Below are positions 35,366 through 46,560 of a stretch of 64,000 bases of DNA, piece after piece; within the stretch, counting starts at the first letter, position 1; each line of letters starts with the position of its first letter. Under the pieces are notes generated by a model. That model did no database searches. It was not told where the DNA came from and was given only the letters and a program-made list of their open reading frames with translations. Where the stretch lies: the NCBI GenBank assembly GCA_000711775.1, contig ARYC01018434.1:16546-80545 (forward strand), in the 5' to 3' direction. This stretch comes from Oxytricha trifallax. Lineage: Eukaryota; Ciliophora; Spirotrichea; Sporadotrichida; Oxytrichidae. The position numbers and the translations under genes are program-made.

Positions 35366-36367
35366 TATTAAGCGAATATAATTAAAATGTGGAGACTGTT
35401 AAAATTAAATCAAAAAAGAGATCAAATAGAATTATGTTCATATCAATACACATGTATTAAGATCAAACAGTCACTAATTTGAATTAAGTTTGAATATAAG
35501 CTCATATATCTTTAATTAATTAATCATCTATATAAAAATGGAATTTTTGTTTTTTTCAACTTTTCTGATTCATTTCTATTTTAGGGCAGTGAACTAGTTG
35601 ATGGTGTAGCTGATCTTTAATTTTTTCTTTAAATTTTTCATAGATATCTTCATCATATCTTCAGGGTATCTTCACGATATCTTCCTCAAAAAATAAAAAG
35701 TGTGGAGAGTGTGGAGTTTAACAATAATAATAGTAGCAATAACAGCAACAATAGAAGCAATAACACTAATAAAATCAATATCAAGCATTGTTAAAGTCTG
35801 GGGATTTTTACCCAAAAATCCAAATTTTAAGAAAATTGATGTCTAAATACTTAGTGTTGAAGATGTAAAGTAAGATGATGATTATGAATATGAAAAAAAT
35901 CTCTGATTTTTTAATATTTTGAAATTCCATTAGAATTTCAAACAGACTTTAACAATGCTTGATATTGATTTTTTTAGTGTTATTGTTGCTGTTATTGCTA
36001 CTATTATTATTGTTAAACTCCACACTCTCCACACTTTTTATTTTTTGAGGAAGATATCGTGAAGATACCCTGAAGATATGATGAAGATATCTATGAAAAA
36101 TTTATGAAAAACTTAAAGATCAGCTACACCATCAACTAGTTCACTGCCCTAAAATAGAAATGAATCAGAAAAGTTGAAAAAAACAAAAATTCCATTTTTA
36201 GATAGTTGATTAATTAATTAAAGATATATGAGCTTATATTCAAACTTAATTCAAATTAGTGACTGTTTGATCTTAATACATGTGTATTGATATGAACATA
36301 ATTCTATTTGATCTCTTTTTTGATTTAATTTTAACAGTCTCCACATTTTAATTATACTCGCTTAATA
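35366..36367. mobile_element. Palindromic element FB4 (~1.0 kb)
   Basis: Left arm about 35366-35800 and right arm about 35943-36367 are inverted copies with few differences; the loop is about 140 bp. Ends contain TAAGCGAATATAATTAAAA and its near-complement. Inside the arms is a CAATAACA/AATAATAG-type microsatellite tract and GTGTGGAGAGTGTGGAG. No ORF and no clear target duplication. The largest palindrome in the window. Confidence 0.82.
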
Positions 36368-37114
36368 ATAAAAGCCTATCTATAGATGAAGAAAGCCCAT
36401 TATTTAGATAAATTTATAATAGTTACTTGTTTAAAAATAATAATAAGAAATAACTTTTTCCTCTAAGATTAGTAATAGTTTAACTAAAATTGTAAATGAT
36501 TTCTAAAATAATTTTATAAGTTTACTGTTATTAGCAGAGTTCATAGTGCTAAATTCATTCATTTTATAATTTATAATTCATCTTTTAATAACCCCTTAGT
36601 GAAGCAATGGGTTTCAACTAAGAATACAAAAGAAACTCAGTATTATTAGTTAATATTACCTTTGTATAAGTAAAATATTTGAACTTAGAGCTATACTGTT
36701 GTCACAACAATTTAAGAAACTGTATAAAATATTATAAACTAAAATAATCTGTTATTTAATTTACTTAATGGTAAAAGTTATGAACATAAGAATAAGAAGG
36801 AATTAATTTATTTTTAAATGAATTATTACTTTTAATTGTGCGATAAGGACTTAGAGGGATTCTATTTATATTAAAAAATTATAAATAAATAATTTTATTT
36901 TTAATTATTTGATAATTTTGATAGGAATAATTATAGTTGAATAAAAATAGTTTTTCACTTCCAATTTTTAATTCTGGTCAATACCATTATAGTAGACCCT
37001 ATAATGAATAATATATTGAGATTAAAGATTCTACTCTTGTATCCAAAACTTTAGAATAGAAAATTAAATTAAATTTTATTTACTTCTTTAATTATTTCTT
37101 TTATTGCTAAAATT
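36368..37114. other. AT-rich region, no gene seen
   Basis: Nothing recognised apart from upstream flank of the gene at 37115. Confidence 0.5.
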
Positions 37115-37897
37115 ATGGAAAGCTAGCCAGTTTAAGGACATCACGCTAGAGAAATGGAAAGCAAATTTAAATCAAAAAGTGATTTGATAAAATTCCTAAA
37201 ATTTAGCAGTAAGATAATTTGGCTTACCAACTATTTAGGGCTTGTTTTATACGCATGACGAGCATATCACCATGAGATTCATAAAAGACTTTCTTGCAAG
37301 CCGCAAACACCTCTTCAAGACAAACGATGTTATACTTTTTTACGTTCCATACTATGAGGAACTTTCTGTCAAAAATAAATTTGACTAAGTTAAGGATGAT
37401 CCAGGGATTATGAAATTCATGAATTACTACCTCGACTCTTAAGTACTTTCTGAGAGAAGGTATTTCTATGGGGTGCTTGAGACCCTTTGGCCAAACTATG
37501 TGTAGACACTTGTAAGCATGCAAACACAACTCGGAACAAAGTTTGGAGAAAGAAAAAGAAAAATATATAATAGAGAGGATGTCTTCAACCCTTTATAGTG
37601 TGAGCCATATTTCTCAAGTACAATATTTAAATAATAAACATAAATATAGAGTCAAAAGGCAAAGCCTTGTAATTCCTAAAAGATAAATCAAAGCCACGAT
37701 AGAATAAATAAAAACGGAGCTATCATGAAATTTCAGACCCATTTCCTAAATTTAAGGAAAAGGCACAAATCAATTTACCTTATAGCTTCCTCTCCCTTCA
37801 GTAAAATATGATATAGAACTTAAGCAGCAAACGAAAGCCAGAAGATGACCTCATGAAATTACTATAGCTGAGGAAATAGAATTTGGAGTTAGTTTGA
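37115..37897 (+). CDS. Unknown 240-aa protein gene with two short introns
   Basis: ATG 37115 to TGA 37895-37897. Removing GT...AG segments of 28 nt (37179-37206) and 32 nt (37618-37649) gives 723 nt, exactly 241 codons with one terminal TGA; TAA and TAG occur inside as Gln. The composition is that of a soluble protein: HITMRFIKDFLASRKHLF, VILFYVPYYEELS, ERRYFYGVLETLWPNYVQT and a Lys/Arg-rich C-terminal third (KSKGKALQFLKDKSK). No signal peptide or membrane segment and no recognised family. GC is higher than around it. It may be a germline-limited gene or an uninterrupted macronuclear-destined segment. The opposite strand is also open (37224-37529) but lacks an ATG start and is less protein-like. 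Confidence 0.6.
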
Positions 37898-37994
37898 GTG
37901 ATATTAGGCTTAACTAATCAATCAAAATAGTATAAAAATAGTAAATAAAATAATCCTTAAATATCTAGAAGTATAAATATAAACACACTTGAGT

Positions 37995-38510
37995 CATTTT
38001 ATAATTATTTTTTAGAAATTTGTTTTATTTATTCAATTATTTTTTATACTTTGGGCAAGTAGGAAAGTTATTTATTTTTGCTACTTGGTCCCAATCTTAA
38101 TATTAATAAATTCAATTAAAATCAATACATAAATTATTTAAAAATACATAATTACTTTTATGAAATTATCAAATGAAATTTATAGCACTTAAAATAAATA
38201 AAATAATTTTGCAAACATATCTATTATTAGTAACAAATTTTAATAACTATTAATAATTTATTTTTAATATTGTGATTTATAAAATAAATAAAAAAATGAA
38301 TAAATAACATTTAATAATTGTAGAAAACTAAATTCATTTATATAATAAATGTTGATCTAATTAATTTATAGTTTTTATTTATATGTATTAATATAAGGAC
38401 TGGGACCAAGCAGTAAAAATATCTAACTTTTTCTATTTAGTACCAAAGAATATAAATAAATATAATAAATCAAACAAATTTTAAATAAATAATTATAAAA
38501 CAATTATCAT
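37995..38510. repeat. Diverged inverted repeat next to the Tc1-like transposase
   Basis: The left part (37995-38165) and the right part (about 38340-38510) are diverged inverted copies; best-matching blocks are CTACTTGGTCCCAATCTTA (38078-38096) against the complement of TAAGGACTGGGACCAAGCAG (38393-38412). The right arm overlaps the last codons of the transposase at 38510-39599. Could be an old foldback element or one end of the transposon. Confidence 0.55.
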
Positions 38511-39599
38511 CATAATTTTATATCTCTCTCTATTTTAAGAATTAAATTTTTCTCGAATTTACAGCATTTTGATTTAATATAATGTTTCATTTTTGTTATT
38601 GATATTTAAATCATATTTTGAATAATTTCTGGTTATATAGCTTCTATTGATTCTTTTATTATCCCTTGATGCTATATGTCGCTTTAATTAAAGTTTTGTT
38701 CTATAAGCTTTACTCTGTATGAGTTTTAAACCTACGAGAAAACTTCCTCTATTGAGTGGAAATTCGACGAATATAGAGCATTGAATAAACAACTCCACTT
38801 CTAGATCTTAATTTGATCTTAAACAATTATGCTATGGTGTGACTTAAGGTTGTCCCAAAATATTACTATGTCACTTCTCTTGTCGAATGCCCAAAGATAC
38901 TCAATCTTAGCTTTAGAATCGACCATCTTCATCGACTTTAATTTTACTTGATACCCTTATTGTCCACGATCCATGTTTATTGCAACTGCCACAGCTATGG
39001 TGCTTAGCTTTAGTCCTTCATTGCACAATATCTAATTCTAGCCAGGTTTAGCCCACGATCTCCACTCTACTTTATATAGCTTAAAGATAACTTCGTCAAT
39101 ATAGACAATTTTTTTCCCTTATTCTTAGCATTCGAGTAGCTTTGAAAAACTTTCAATCCTAATTGATTAATTTGCTTAAGTTTGCAGGTGTCAAATTATA
39201 GGTTGTCTTTATGATTTTGTACTTAATTTTAAATCTATTGTACTAGTACTGGAGCTATGACTGAATTATTCTGGCCTCAGGCTACTACCTATGAAATAAT
39301 TTACGCCTCGTTAATAAAGAGTACCCTTTTCCAGATATAAGAGTATAATCTTTCGTAGGAAATTATATATGTTTATTAGTGAGACCTCTCTTAAAATTCT
39401 ATTTCTAAATGCCTGCTAAAGGTTTGAGATTTGTTTCATAATTATGTGCATCCTTTATAAACATTACAGACACGTTAAGCGCCTTAGCTTTGTGTCTCTA
39501 AGTGAACAATTCCTTGCTTAATTTATTATTGTGCTATTGGCCTTTACGAAGTATACGAACATAGTCTTAAAGTTTTAGTAATGGAACTTTGTTGCACAT
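38510..39599 (-). CDS. Tc1-like DD34E transposase, one frame break
   Basis: Minus-strand ATG 39597-39599 to TGA 38510-38512, about 360 codons under the ciliate code. The three catalytic blocks are present: IVYIDEVIF, then IVIFWDNLKSHH, then SSNFHSIEEVFS, with 34 residues between the second Asp and the Glu. W.SWAKPGQ after the first Asp is typical of Tc1/IS630 enzymes. The frame is broken once near 39153-39155 by TGA; either one base is lost or gained, or a GT...AG segment of about 64 nt ending there is spliced out. It is distinct from the TBE transposases. No matching terminal repeat was found on the far side. Likely a germline-limited transposon remnant. Confidence 0.8.
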
Positions 39600-41578
39600 T
39601 TAAGATATTATTTAGATAAGACTTTATATTAAAAATTAAATTAAGTATAGACAAATCTTTTTAAATCATGAATATGTTGATGTTAAGAATGAATGCGTAA
39701 ATATCTCAGAAAAAAGAGCAAGCGTGATGCTTAAATCAGTTAAAAGTTTGCAATTTAAAAAAGTTATAACTTTTTTTTAGAAACTTAAGGATAGAATAAA
39801 AAATAAGAATGGACTCAAATTGCTGCTTAAGAGCTTGAAGCATTCGCATAGAAGTCAAATTAGAAGAAGTAGCATGATATTTTTTCTGATAAATTTTAGT
39901 CTGATTACCTTATATATGATTTTCTTTCAAGAAGTTTTTCTTAAAACCTAGGCTTTTCTAAATTATTTATGAATTCATTATTAATAAATAAAGAGTGTCT
40001 TGCAGCAAATTATTCAATCTCATTCATTTCATAACACCTCATAATTTATATCTGTGATTTTAAACTATGCTTTCTCGCAGACCTTTTGGTAACTTTTACT
40101 CATTATTTTTTTTCCTGTATTTGCCAGTATATTATTGTTAATTTAGGTTCTTCCTATAAGTTAATTTTGCCAATGCAATACCATCCTTAAGTACTTCATT
40201 CTATTTCGCTCTTAGTTGCCCACGAAATATTTTTGCTGTTAAATTTAGTTTTATTATCAGCCATTTATCATAATTTTTTTTAACTTTGGAACACAACTTG
40301 TTTGTACCTCGAGTACAATTCTTCTTGATATTTAAAGTAGTAGCATCTCAGTTGATGTCTTTCATTCTACGAATATCTTTTTCTATTTCTTTAAGTTGCT
40401 TATCATATGTAATGCAAGCTATTAAATAATATATAATAAGTAAATAGTTAGTTTGCTTTATTAATATCAAATTCTTATGAAAAAAAGCTTCATAATGATA
40501 TCTTTTTCTCTTACTTTTAATTATATACTTTAACAAGTAACTCCAGAGACCGAACTGTTTTTTATATATGTTTTCCCCTCATATTATATATTTTTATTAA
40601 GCTTATTTTCCTTAATTTTGACTAAATTACAGTCTATTTATTATTTTCTACTGTTGTTTCAGAGTTTTCATTTCGTCCTCTTGGTTTTTCATGTTTTGTT
40701 AGTAGTTTTCTTACATAAAAAATTGAATTATTATAAAATATAAAAAAAACAACATTAAAATGGCTAAATAAGTATGGTTAATAGTCAAATAAAATTTAAA
40801 TACTTCATAGATTGATTTGAGTTGTCTAATTTTTATGATCTTACTAAATGTTCTTCCTTCAGCTAATAATTATATTCTGCTTTATTTCACTCCATTAGTA
40901 CCTTAATAATAAGCGGTAGAAATTATATAGTTTCTAAATAAGGTTTTAGTTGAATATTATTTAGTGCGAGTGAATATACTTTATATATTTCATGATAGTT
41001 TATGCGTAACTTGTCTATTAATACTGCTTTTAAAATGAATATTTTATAATATATGTTATATTGATCATTATTACAAAAATAATAAGTAATCACTTTACTT
41101 TTCAATATTTTATTCTTTATCATTTGAATTTTGAAGTTGATATTTATAAAGAATCATTCTTTATCTAATTCTGAATCAATTGGTTTTTTTTTATTATTGC
41201 GAAACTTGCTCTTTGTTTATATATCATTAAGATAACTTAATAATTTTAAAATGCATATATTTTTTAAAAAAATTCTAATAATTAATACAAGTCTCGTTTG
41301 TATTCCTAGCAATTGAAAGTAAAAAAAGCAATAAAAGCTCCTCAACATTAAACGTATATCTTAGTAGCTTCACCAAAATTAATCCATATAAAAATCCATT
41401 AAGTAAATGATAAGTGATAAAGGTTAAGCAGGATTTGTATGCAGAAATTTAACTCGCTCAAAATGAATATTTGGCTAGCCTGTTTAATAATTTCCAATTC
41501 ATTTTCTATAGAGATGGTATAGAGAAAATAACTTCATTTGCTCATTACATGATATTCTAAGATATAAAATATCTATTA
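39600..41578. other. AT-rich region, no gene supported
   Basis: Minus-strand frames at 40348-40536 and 40923-41123 are Ile/Tyr/Lys-rich without motifs. Nothing else recognised. Confidence 0.45.
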
Positions 41579-41586
41579 AAAAAAAC

Positions 41587-42207
41587 GGGGGGGGCAACAC
41601 CTGAACCAGTAAATTATATTCATATTTTAACCTCCCTAAAAGCTCTTTAAATGCACGACTAAGATCAAATAAGGGTCAATAAACATGAATAAAGCATTAA
41701 AAATAGATATAGACAACTCCATCATGTCCAAATGATAAAGTTTATTCATGAAAAAATCATATTAAAATTTGATTTTTTATTAATTTTTTTTCAAAAATAT
41801 TTTGTATTTTATTCGTGAATTTTGATTTAACTAAGTGTTATGTAAGCTATATCCCAACAAGTCACCGATTTAATTCAGGGAGGTATATCTTAATATGAGT
41901 TTAGCATATTTATATATATTTTGATTGGTGACTTGTAGGGATATAGCTTACATAACACTTAGTTAAATCAAAATTCACGAATAAAATACAAAATATTTTT
42001 GAAAAAAATTAATAAAAAATCAAATTTTAATATGATTTTTTCATGAATAAACTTTATCATTTGGACATGATGGAGTTGGCTATATCTATTTTTAATGCTT
42101 TATTCATGTTTATTGACCCTTATTTGATCTTAGTCGTGCATTTAAAGAGCTTTTAGGGAGGTTAAAATATGAATATAATTTACTGGTTCAGGTGTTGCCC
42201 CCCCCCC
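41587..42207. mobile_element. Palindromic element FB5 (621 bp) with 8-bp target duplication
   Basis: Arms 41587-41866 and 41927-42207 are near-perfect inverted copies around a 60-bp loop. The ends are G- or C-runs followed by CAACACCTGAACCAGTAAAT and complement. The same 8 bp AAAAAAAC flanks both ends (41579-41586 and 42208-42215). Arm length, loop length and duplication size match FB1 although the sequence differs, suggesting the same type of mobile element. No ORF. Confidence 0.85.
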
Positions 42208-42215
42208 AAAAAAAC

Positions 42216-42787
42216 AATGATTTAGTTTGTTTGTTGTCCCAATATAAGTTATCAATATTTTATGCCAACAGTCTTAATCCTAACAATGCTAACTTTATTA
42301 CTAATTTCTAGCTGGAAATTTAACCTTAGGTAATAGAATGCTTCTTAGAGATTCGCTCAACTAAACTTTTTCAATAGAAATAAGGCAAATTTAGCTAAAT
42401 TAAATTAACAAATAGCAAGTTAAGGCAATTATATTATTCTAAATATTTCTTTTAATATTACTTAAGAGTCCAAATAGGGTCCTATGTATCCTTTTTCGAG
42501 GCTTACCTTGATTTTTATAAATAAGGATTTACAAGGATAGCGGTATTAGATGTCTTAAATAGTATTCTTTCACAAGTTAAACACTGACCTGGTAATCTAC
42601 ACTGTTTAAAATTTTCTTTCCAAATAAAACGTTAAAGCTGAGTCCTATTGTACAAGACTTTTCGCTGTGTTACATGGCTGATTATAAGTTGCAACCTACA
42701 TGTTGCTTAAGATAGATTTACTCTGCAAAATAGACGCAGGAATTTCTCAATTTAATAAAGCTTAAGTGTATTTAAAAGTTCAGAAAC
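42216..42787. other. AT-rich spacer, no gene seen
   Basis: No motif or repeat recognised between FB5 and FB6. Confidence 0.5.
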
Positions 42788-43600
42788 ATAAAGCGAATAA
42801 GTTGAAATAAGAATGATCATAAATTAGAAATACAAATATTTACAGAAAATTTCATTAGCATTAGTAGGTTTATTGTCTTAATTCACTGATCTTCTTCTCA
42901 TCTTCATCAGCATCATCTTTTCTTACTGTGGTTCAAATCAGGAAAAATATTCGCATTCAGCACTTGAGCTTCTCGACGTCAAAAATACCAAAGCTAGAGA
43001 TGCTGAAGCTGGAAGCTCCTCCACTTCTCTCCTCAACACTGTCTTGCTGGAGATGTTGTTGGCCTTAGAGAATCCACCATATTTAGCCAAAATTTGAGAA
43101 ATTAAAGATGTTTAATAAATTAAAATTAACAATTTAAATCTTTTTAAGTTTTAATGATCAAAGATTAAATTTGTTACTAATAGATTAAATTTATAAGGGA
43201 TTTCAAATAGGCTTGTCTTAATTAATTTTAATCAGAAATGTATTAATTAAGACCTTGTTAATTTTAATTTATTAAACATCTTTAATTTCTCAAATTTTGG
43301 CTAAACATGGTGGACTCTCTAAGGCCAACAACATCTCCAGCAAGACAGTGTTGAGGAGAGAAGTGGAAGAGCTTCCAAATTCAGCATCTCTAGCTCTGGT
43401 ATTTTTGACGCCGAGAAGCCCAAGTGCTGAATGCGAATATTTTTCAGGATTTAAACCACAGTAAGAAAAGATGATGCTGATGAAGATGAGGAAGAAGATC
43501 AGTGAATTAAGACAATAAACCTACTAATGCTAATGAAATTTTCTGTAAATATTTGTATTTCTAATTTATGATCATTCTTATTTCAACTTATTCGCTTTAT
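42788..43600. mobile_element. Palindromic element FB6 (813 bp, 345-bp arms)
   Basis: Arms 42788-43132 and 43256-43600 are inverted copies with few mismatches; loop 123 bp. Unlike the other palindromes the arms contain GC-richer, coding-like sequence (right arm, plus strand: HLQQDSVEERSG and KDDADEDEEEDQ then TGA, in one frame with an internal TGA). It has the same size and internal plan as its neighbour FB7 and shares sequence with it, so they form one family. Confidence 0.85.
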
Positions 43601-43673
43601 AATGATTCATATCCCAATAAATATCAGTAAGATATGAGATAGCTCCAATAAATACTTGTTTTGAAATTCTATA

Positions 43674-44485
43674 TAAAATCAAAATAGTGTTTTGAGATAG
43701 ATAAATTATTAATAATCAAGATTTAAATATTATAAACTATGAGAAAGCTCTGTTTCAAGGTCTTTAAGACTCCATTATTTATATTTCCATCATCGCATTC
43801 CAAATCTCTAGTTTTCATCCAAATTCTGAAAAACATTCACGTTTGAGACCTCTTCGTTTAAGCATCACTTTGAGACACTCTAAAGTTCGGGTTGTAGAAA
43901 TCTCAACCACTTCTCAGTTTAAGACTGCTACATTGAAGATACTGTTGAAGGAGGAGACTCCATTTTGTTTAGTAGAAATTTAATAAATTTAAGAGATTCA
44001 ATAAATTAAATCAGGCCTATTAAAACTTTTTAAGTTTTAATGTTTGAAAATTTCTAATCATACTAATAGTTTTAATCTATAACGAAATTTTATTAGAGAT
44101 GTTTAAATTAATTTTAGTATTAAATTTATTAATTCAAACTAGGCCTGATTTAATTTATTGAATCTCTTAAATTTATTAAATTTCTACTAAACAAAATGGA
44201 GTCTCCTCCTTCAACAGTATCTTCAATGTAGCAGTCTTAAACTGAGAAGTGGTTGAGATTTCTACAACCCGAACTTTAGAGTGTCTCAAAGTGATGCTTA
44301 AACGAAGAGGTCTCAAACGCGAATGTTTTTCAGAATTTGGATGAAAACTAGAGATTTGGAATGCGATGATGGAAATATAAATAATGGAGTCTTAAAGACC
44401 TTGAAACAGAGCTTTCTCATAGTTTATAATATTTAAATCTTGATTATTAATAATTTATCTATCTCAAAACACTATTTTGATTTTA
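43674..44485. mobile_element. Palindromic element FB7 (812 bp, 345-bp arms)
   Basis: Arms 43674-44018 and 44141-44485 with a 122-bp loop, the same dimensions as FB6, which ends 73 bp upstream. Similar blocks at matching offsets include TGGAGTCTC...GAGAAGTGG (FB6: TGGACTCTC...GAGAAGTGG) and GCGAATGTTTTTCAGAATTT (FB6: GCGAATATTTTTCAGGATTT). No intact ORF. Confidence 0.85.
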
Positions 44486-45008
44486 GTTGGATTGAAATTG
44501 AAAAATTAAATGAATATTTATACTAATTATACTTACAGTATTTTCTTCAAGAGTCTCGTTTACACCTTCTTAAATATCCAAAGCAGACTAGAGTGCCAAG
44601 TAAACGAGGTCATGGTCTCTTGAAAAAATGAACACAAAGAATTCTTCGACGCAGTTAAAAATATTTATTCTTAAGAATGACTTTTAGCTTTCTAAAGAAG
44701 ATTTTCACATTTATTCTTGTAGTAAATTTATATATTTTTTCTATAACAATATTTAGATTGTGCTCTGGATGAGTGTCCTATCATAAATAACTGATTCTAT
44801 GATTAACAGAGCGCCCCAACTAAATAAAATTATCTATCTGTGTTAGAAGAATAAAAAAACTAATAGCAAGGCAGAGTTTAATCTGATGGAAATTTAAACA
44901 ACGATGAAGAAGTTGTTGAATGATTAAATAATTAATTTATCAAAGTATGTTTAAATTTCTTAATTAAATTTACAGTGATTTTAATGCAAATTCAATTAAG
45001 ATTAAAGT
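44486..45008. other. AT-rich spacer, no gene supported
   Basis: A short GC-richer stretch near 44530-44650 has competing frames on both strands but no motif. Confidence 0.4.
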
Positions 45009-45293
45009 ATGTTTCAACATATTCTTAATTAGAAATGTCATCGACAACATCAGCTGCCAGATATATGTCTGAAGGATCTCAAATCGTTAGATTATTTCGA
45101 AGAAGAGAAAATCGAAAGCAAAAAGCTCAAAATGATGAGCATAGTATCCATAAGTCAAGAAATGTTATTTAATAAGGCATATCATGTCTTGGGAAAATAT
45201 TCAAAAATTCAAGACATGCCATTTAACGATTTGCATTAAGAATTAATCTTTATTCTGTAGTTTTAAGTTATAGATGAAATGAATTATTAATGA
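45009..45293 (+). CDS. Hypothetical ORF, 94 aa, possibly part of the LRR locus
   Basis: ATG 45009 to TGA 45291-45293 under the ciliate code, charged and amphipathic (LKDLKSLDYFEEEKIESKKL). A second frame from ATG 45037 is also open for about 80 codons, so the choice is uncertain. It lies just upstream of the leucine-rich-repeat fragment on the same strand and could be its N-terminal part. Confidence 0.3.
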
Positions 45294-45339
45294 ATATCGC
45301 ACTTTAACTTACTTGTTCTAAATTTTAATGTATTTAAAC

Positions 45340-45870
45340 AAATAAATTCTTGCAAAGAATTGATGTTTTTAACAACAATCTCATTCACTTGAAGAATTTC
45401 TCTCATTTTAAGCAAAATGCTTCATGGATTCAATTGATTCGTATGTTTGATTTAGAACCTTTTGCTAATCTTGAATGGGTTGATTACTTTTGAAATACAT
45501 TTAATATAATAGAAAACTATGATCAAATCTGTTCTTTTAATAATTCAATTTAGATTGCAAAAACATTTTAATTATCAATGGACTTTAAATAAATATATGC
45601 TTAAGAGTATGCCATTTAAATTTTTAATGCGTTATTTTTATAGACTCTTTCTCTTAATAGAAACTCTTTAGATACAATTGAGAGTCTAGACGTGCTTTAT
45701 AGTAGACCGATTTTTATAATCTAAAAGAATTAAGAAAATCACATGGGCTTAAACTATATTTGATCTTGAAGACATTAGATCTTTCAAAGAACATATTTAA
45801 AAGCCAAGATAACTCCAAAATACAGGAATTATATACTTTTTTTATATATTATCCATTAAATTTGGGAAAA
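45340..45870 (+). pseudogene. Leucine-rich-repeat protein fragment, broken
   Basis: Plus-strand blocks have the LxxLxLxxNxL pattern of SDS22-like leucine-rich repeats: LQRIDVFNNNLIHLKNF (about 45350-45400), FANLEWVDYF then NTFNIIENY (about 45465-45520, an in-frame TGA between them), LQTLSLNRNSLDTIESL (about 45640-45690), and in another frame LKTLDLSKNIFKSQ (about 45765-45805). The repeat register runs across the TGA, so that TGA is probably a mutation. One frame change is needed near 45.7 kb. Likely a decayed gene or one interrupted by germline-only DNA. Confidence 0.5.
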
Positions 45871-45999
45871 TTTTTCAATATTTTTTCATTGAAAACCTAT
45901 CATTGTTAACTTAACATGATTCCTGTTGATTAATGATTTAAAATCAAATAAATTTAACATATCACTGTTTAATACTAAAATCAAACCATCATTTTAGTC

Positions 46000-46560
46000 G
46001 TGACGTAGACGTATCTGAGTGAGTTGACGTGGCAAACTTCGTGACGTGGCAGTCGTAAAGTAGAAAACTCCGAAAAAACCAATCTCGCTATCACCTAGTC
46101 TTCTCCCAAAATCAAGATGTCACACAACAGAGCTTGTGAGATCCAATTCGGTGATAGAAGGTGGAGAAAAACGCTTACCGGTCCCACCGCTGCTGGGAAA
46201 CGTAATCCCTGTCCTTTCGCTGTGGTAGCTTCAGTACCCTAACCCGGTGTGGGAGAAAAATCCTTATCGTTGGCTTCAATGGTTCCATCTTCTCACTTTC
46301 GAAGGCAGAGCGTACCTTCATCCTGCTCCCTATTACCTAGGAAACTGAACTCAAGCCAGGAAATTCATCTATGCAGGGAAATCCTTAGCGTGCAGACGAC
46401 TCGAGGAGTCTAGGATCTAACAGATTGAACCCCACCGACTGGCCCCTAATGCGTTACGCCCAGCAACCCCCTACCTGCCTCGATAGGCCTTAGTGTAGTA
46501 GAAAGCTCTATCAGAAAGTCTCCAGCCTCGGGCCACTGTGGGTCACCCTATCCTTATAAC
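46000..46560. other. GC-rich island, open on both strands, origin unknown
   Basis: About 560 bp near 50% GC in AT-rich surroundings, with sharp edges. Near the left edge TGACGTGGCAAACTTCG is followed by TGACGTGGCAGTCG. Under the ciliate code the minus strand is open from about 46513 to TGA 46112-46114, and the plus strand from ATG 46117 to TGA 46426-46428. Candidates are a macronuclear-destined segment, a structured RNA gene or recently acquired DNA. I found no tRNA, 5S, SRP or RNase P signature I could defend. Confidence 0.5.
46112..46321 (-). CDS. Hypothetical ORF in the GC-rich island (69 aa from ATG)
   Basis: ATG 46319-46321 (MKVRSAFESEKMEPLKPTI) to TGA 46112-46114; the frame is open upstream to about 46513 (LLDPRLLESSARQGFPC) without an ATG. 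Basic, non-repetitive composition unlike AT-rich chance frames. A plus-strand frame (46117-46428) overlaps it, so the coding strand, if any, is not settled. Confidence 0.3.

Noticed and set aside
37224..37529. Minus-strand 101-aa frame open even in the standard code.
   Set aside because: It has no ATG start, and the opposite strand gives a complete two-intron gene with ATG, exact frame and single TGA.
46000..46560. Ribosomal RNA, SRP RNA or RNase P RNA gene in the GC-rich island.
   Set aside because: I could not find the hallmark conserved motifs of any of these on either strand.
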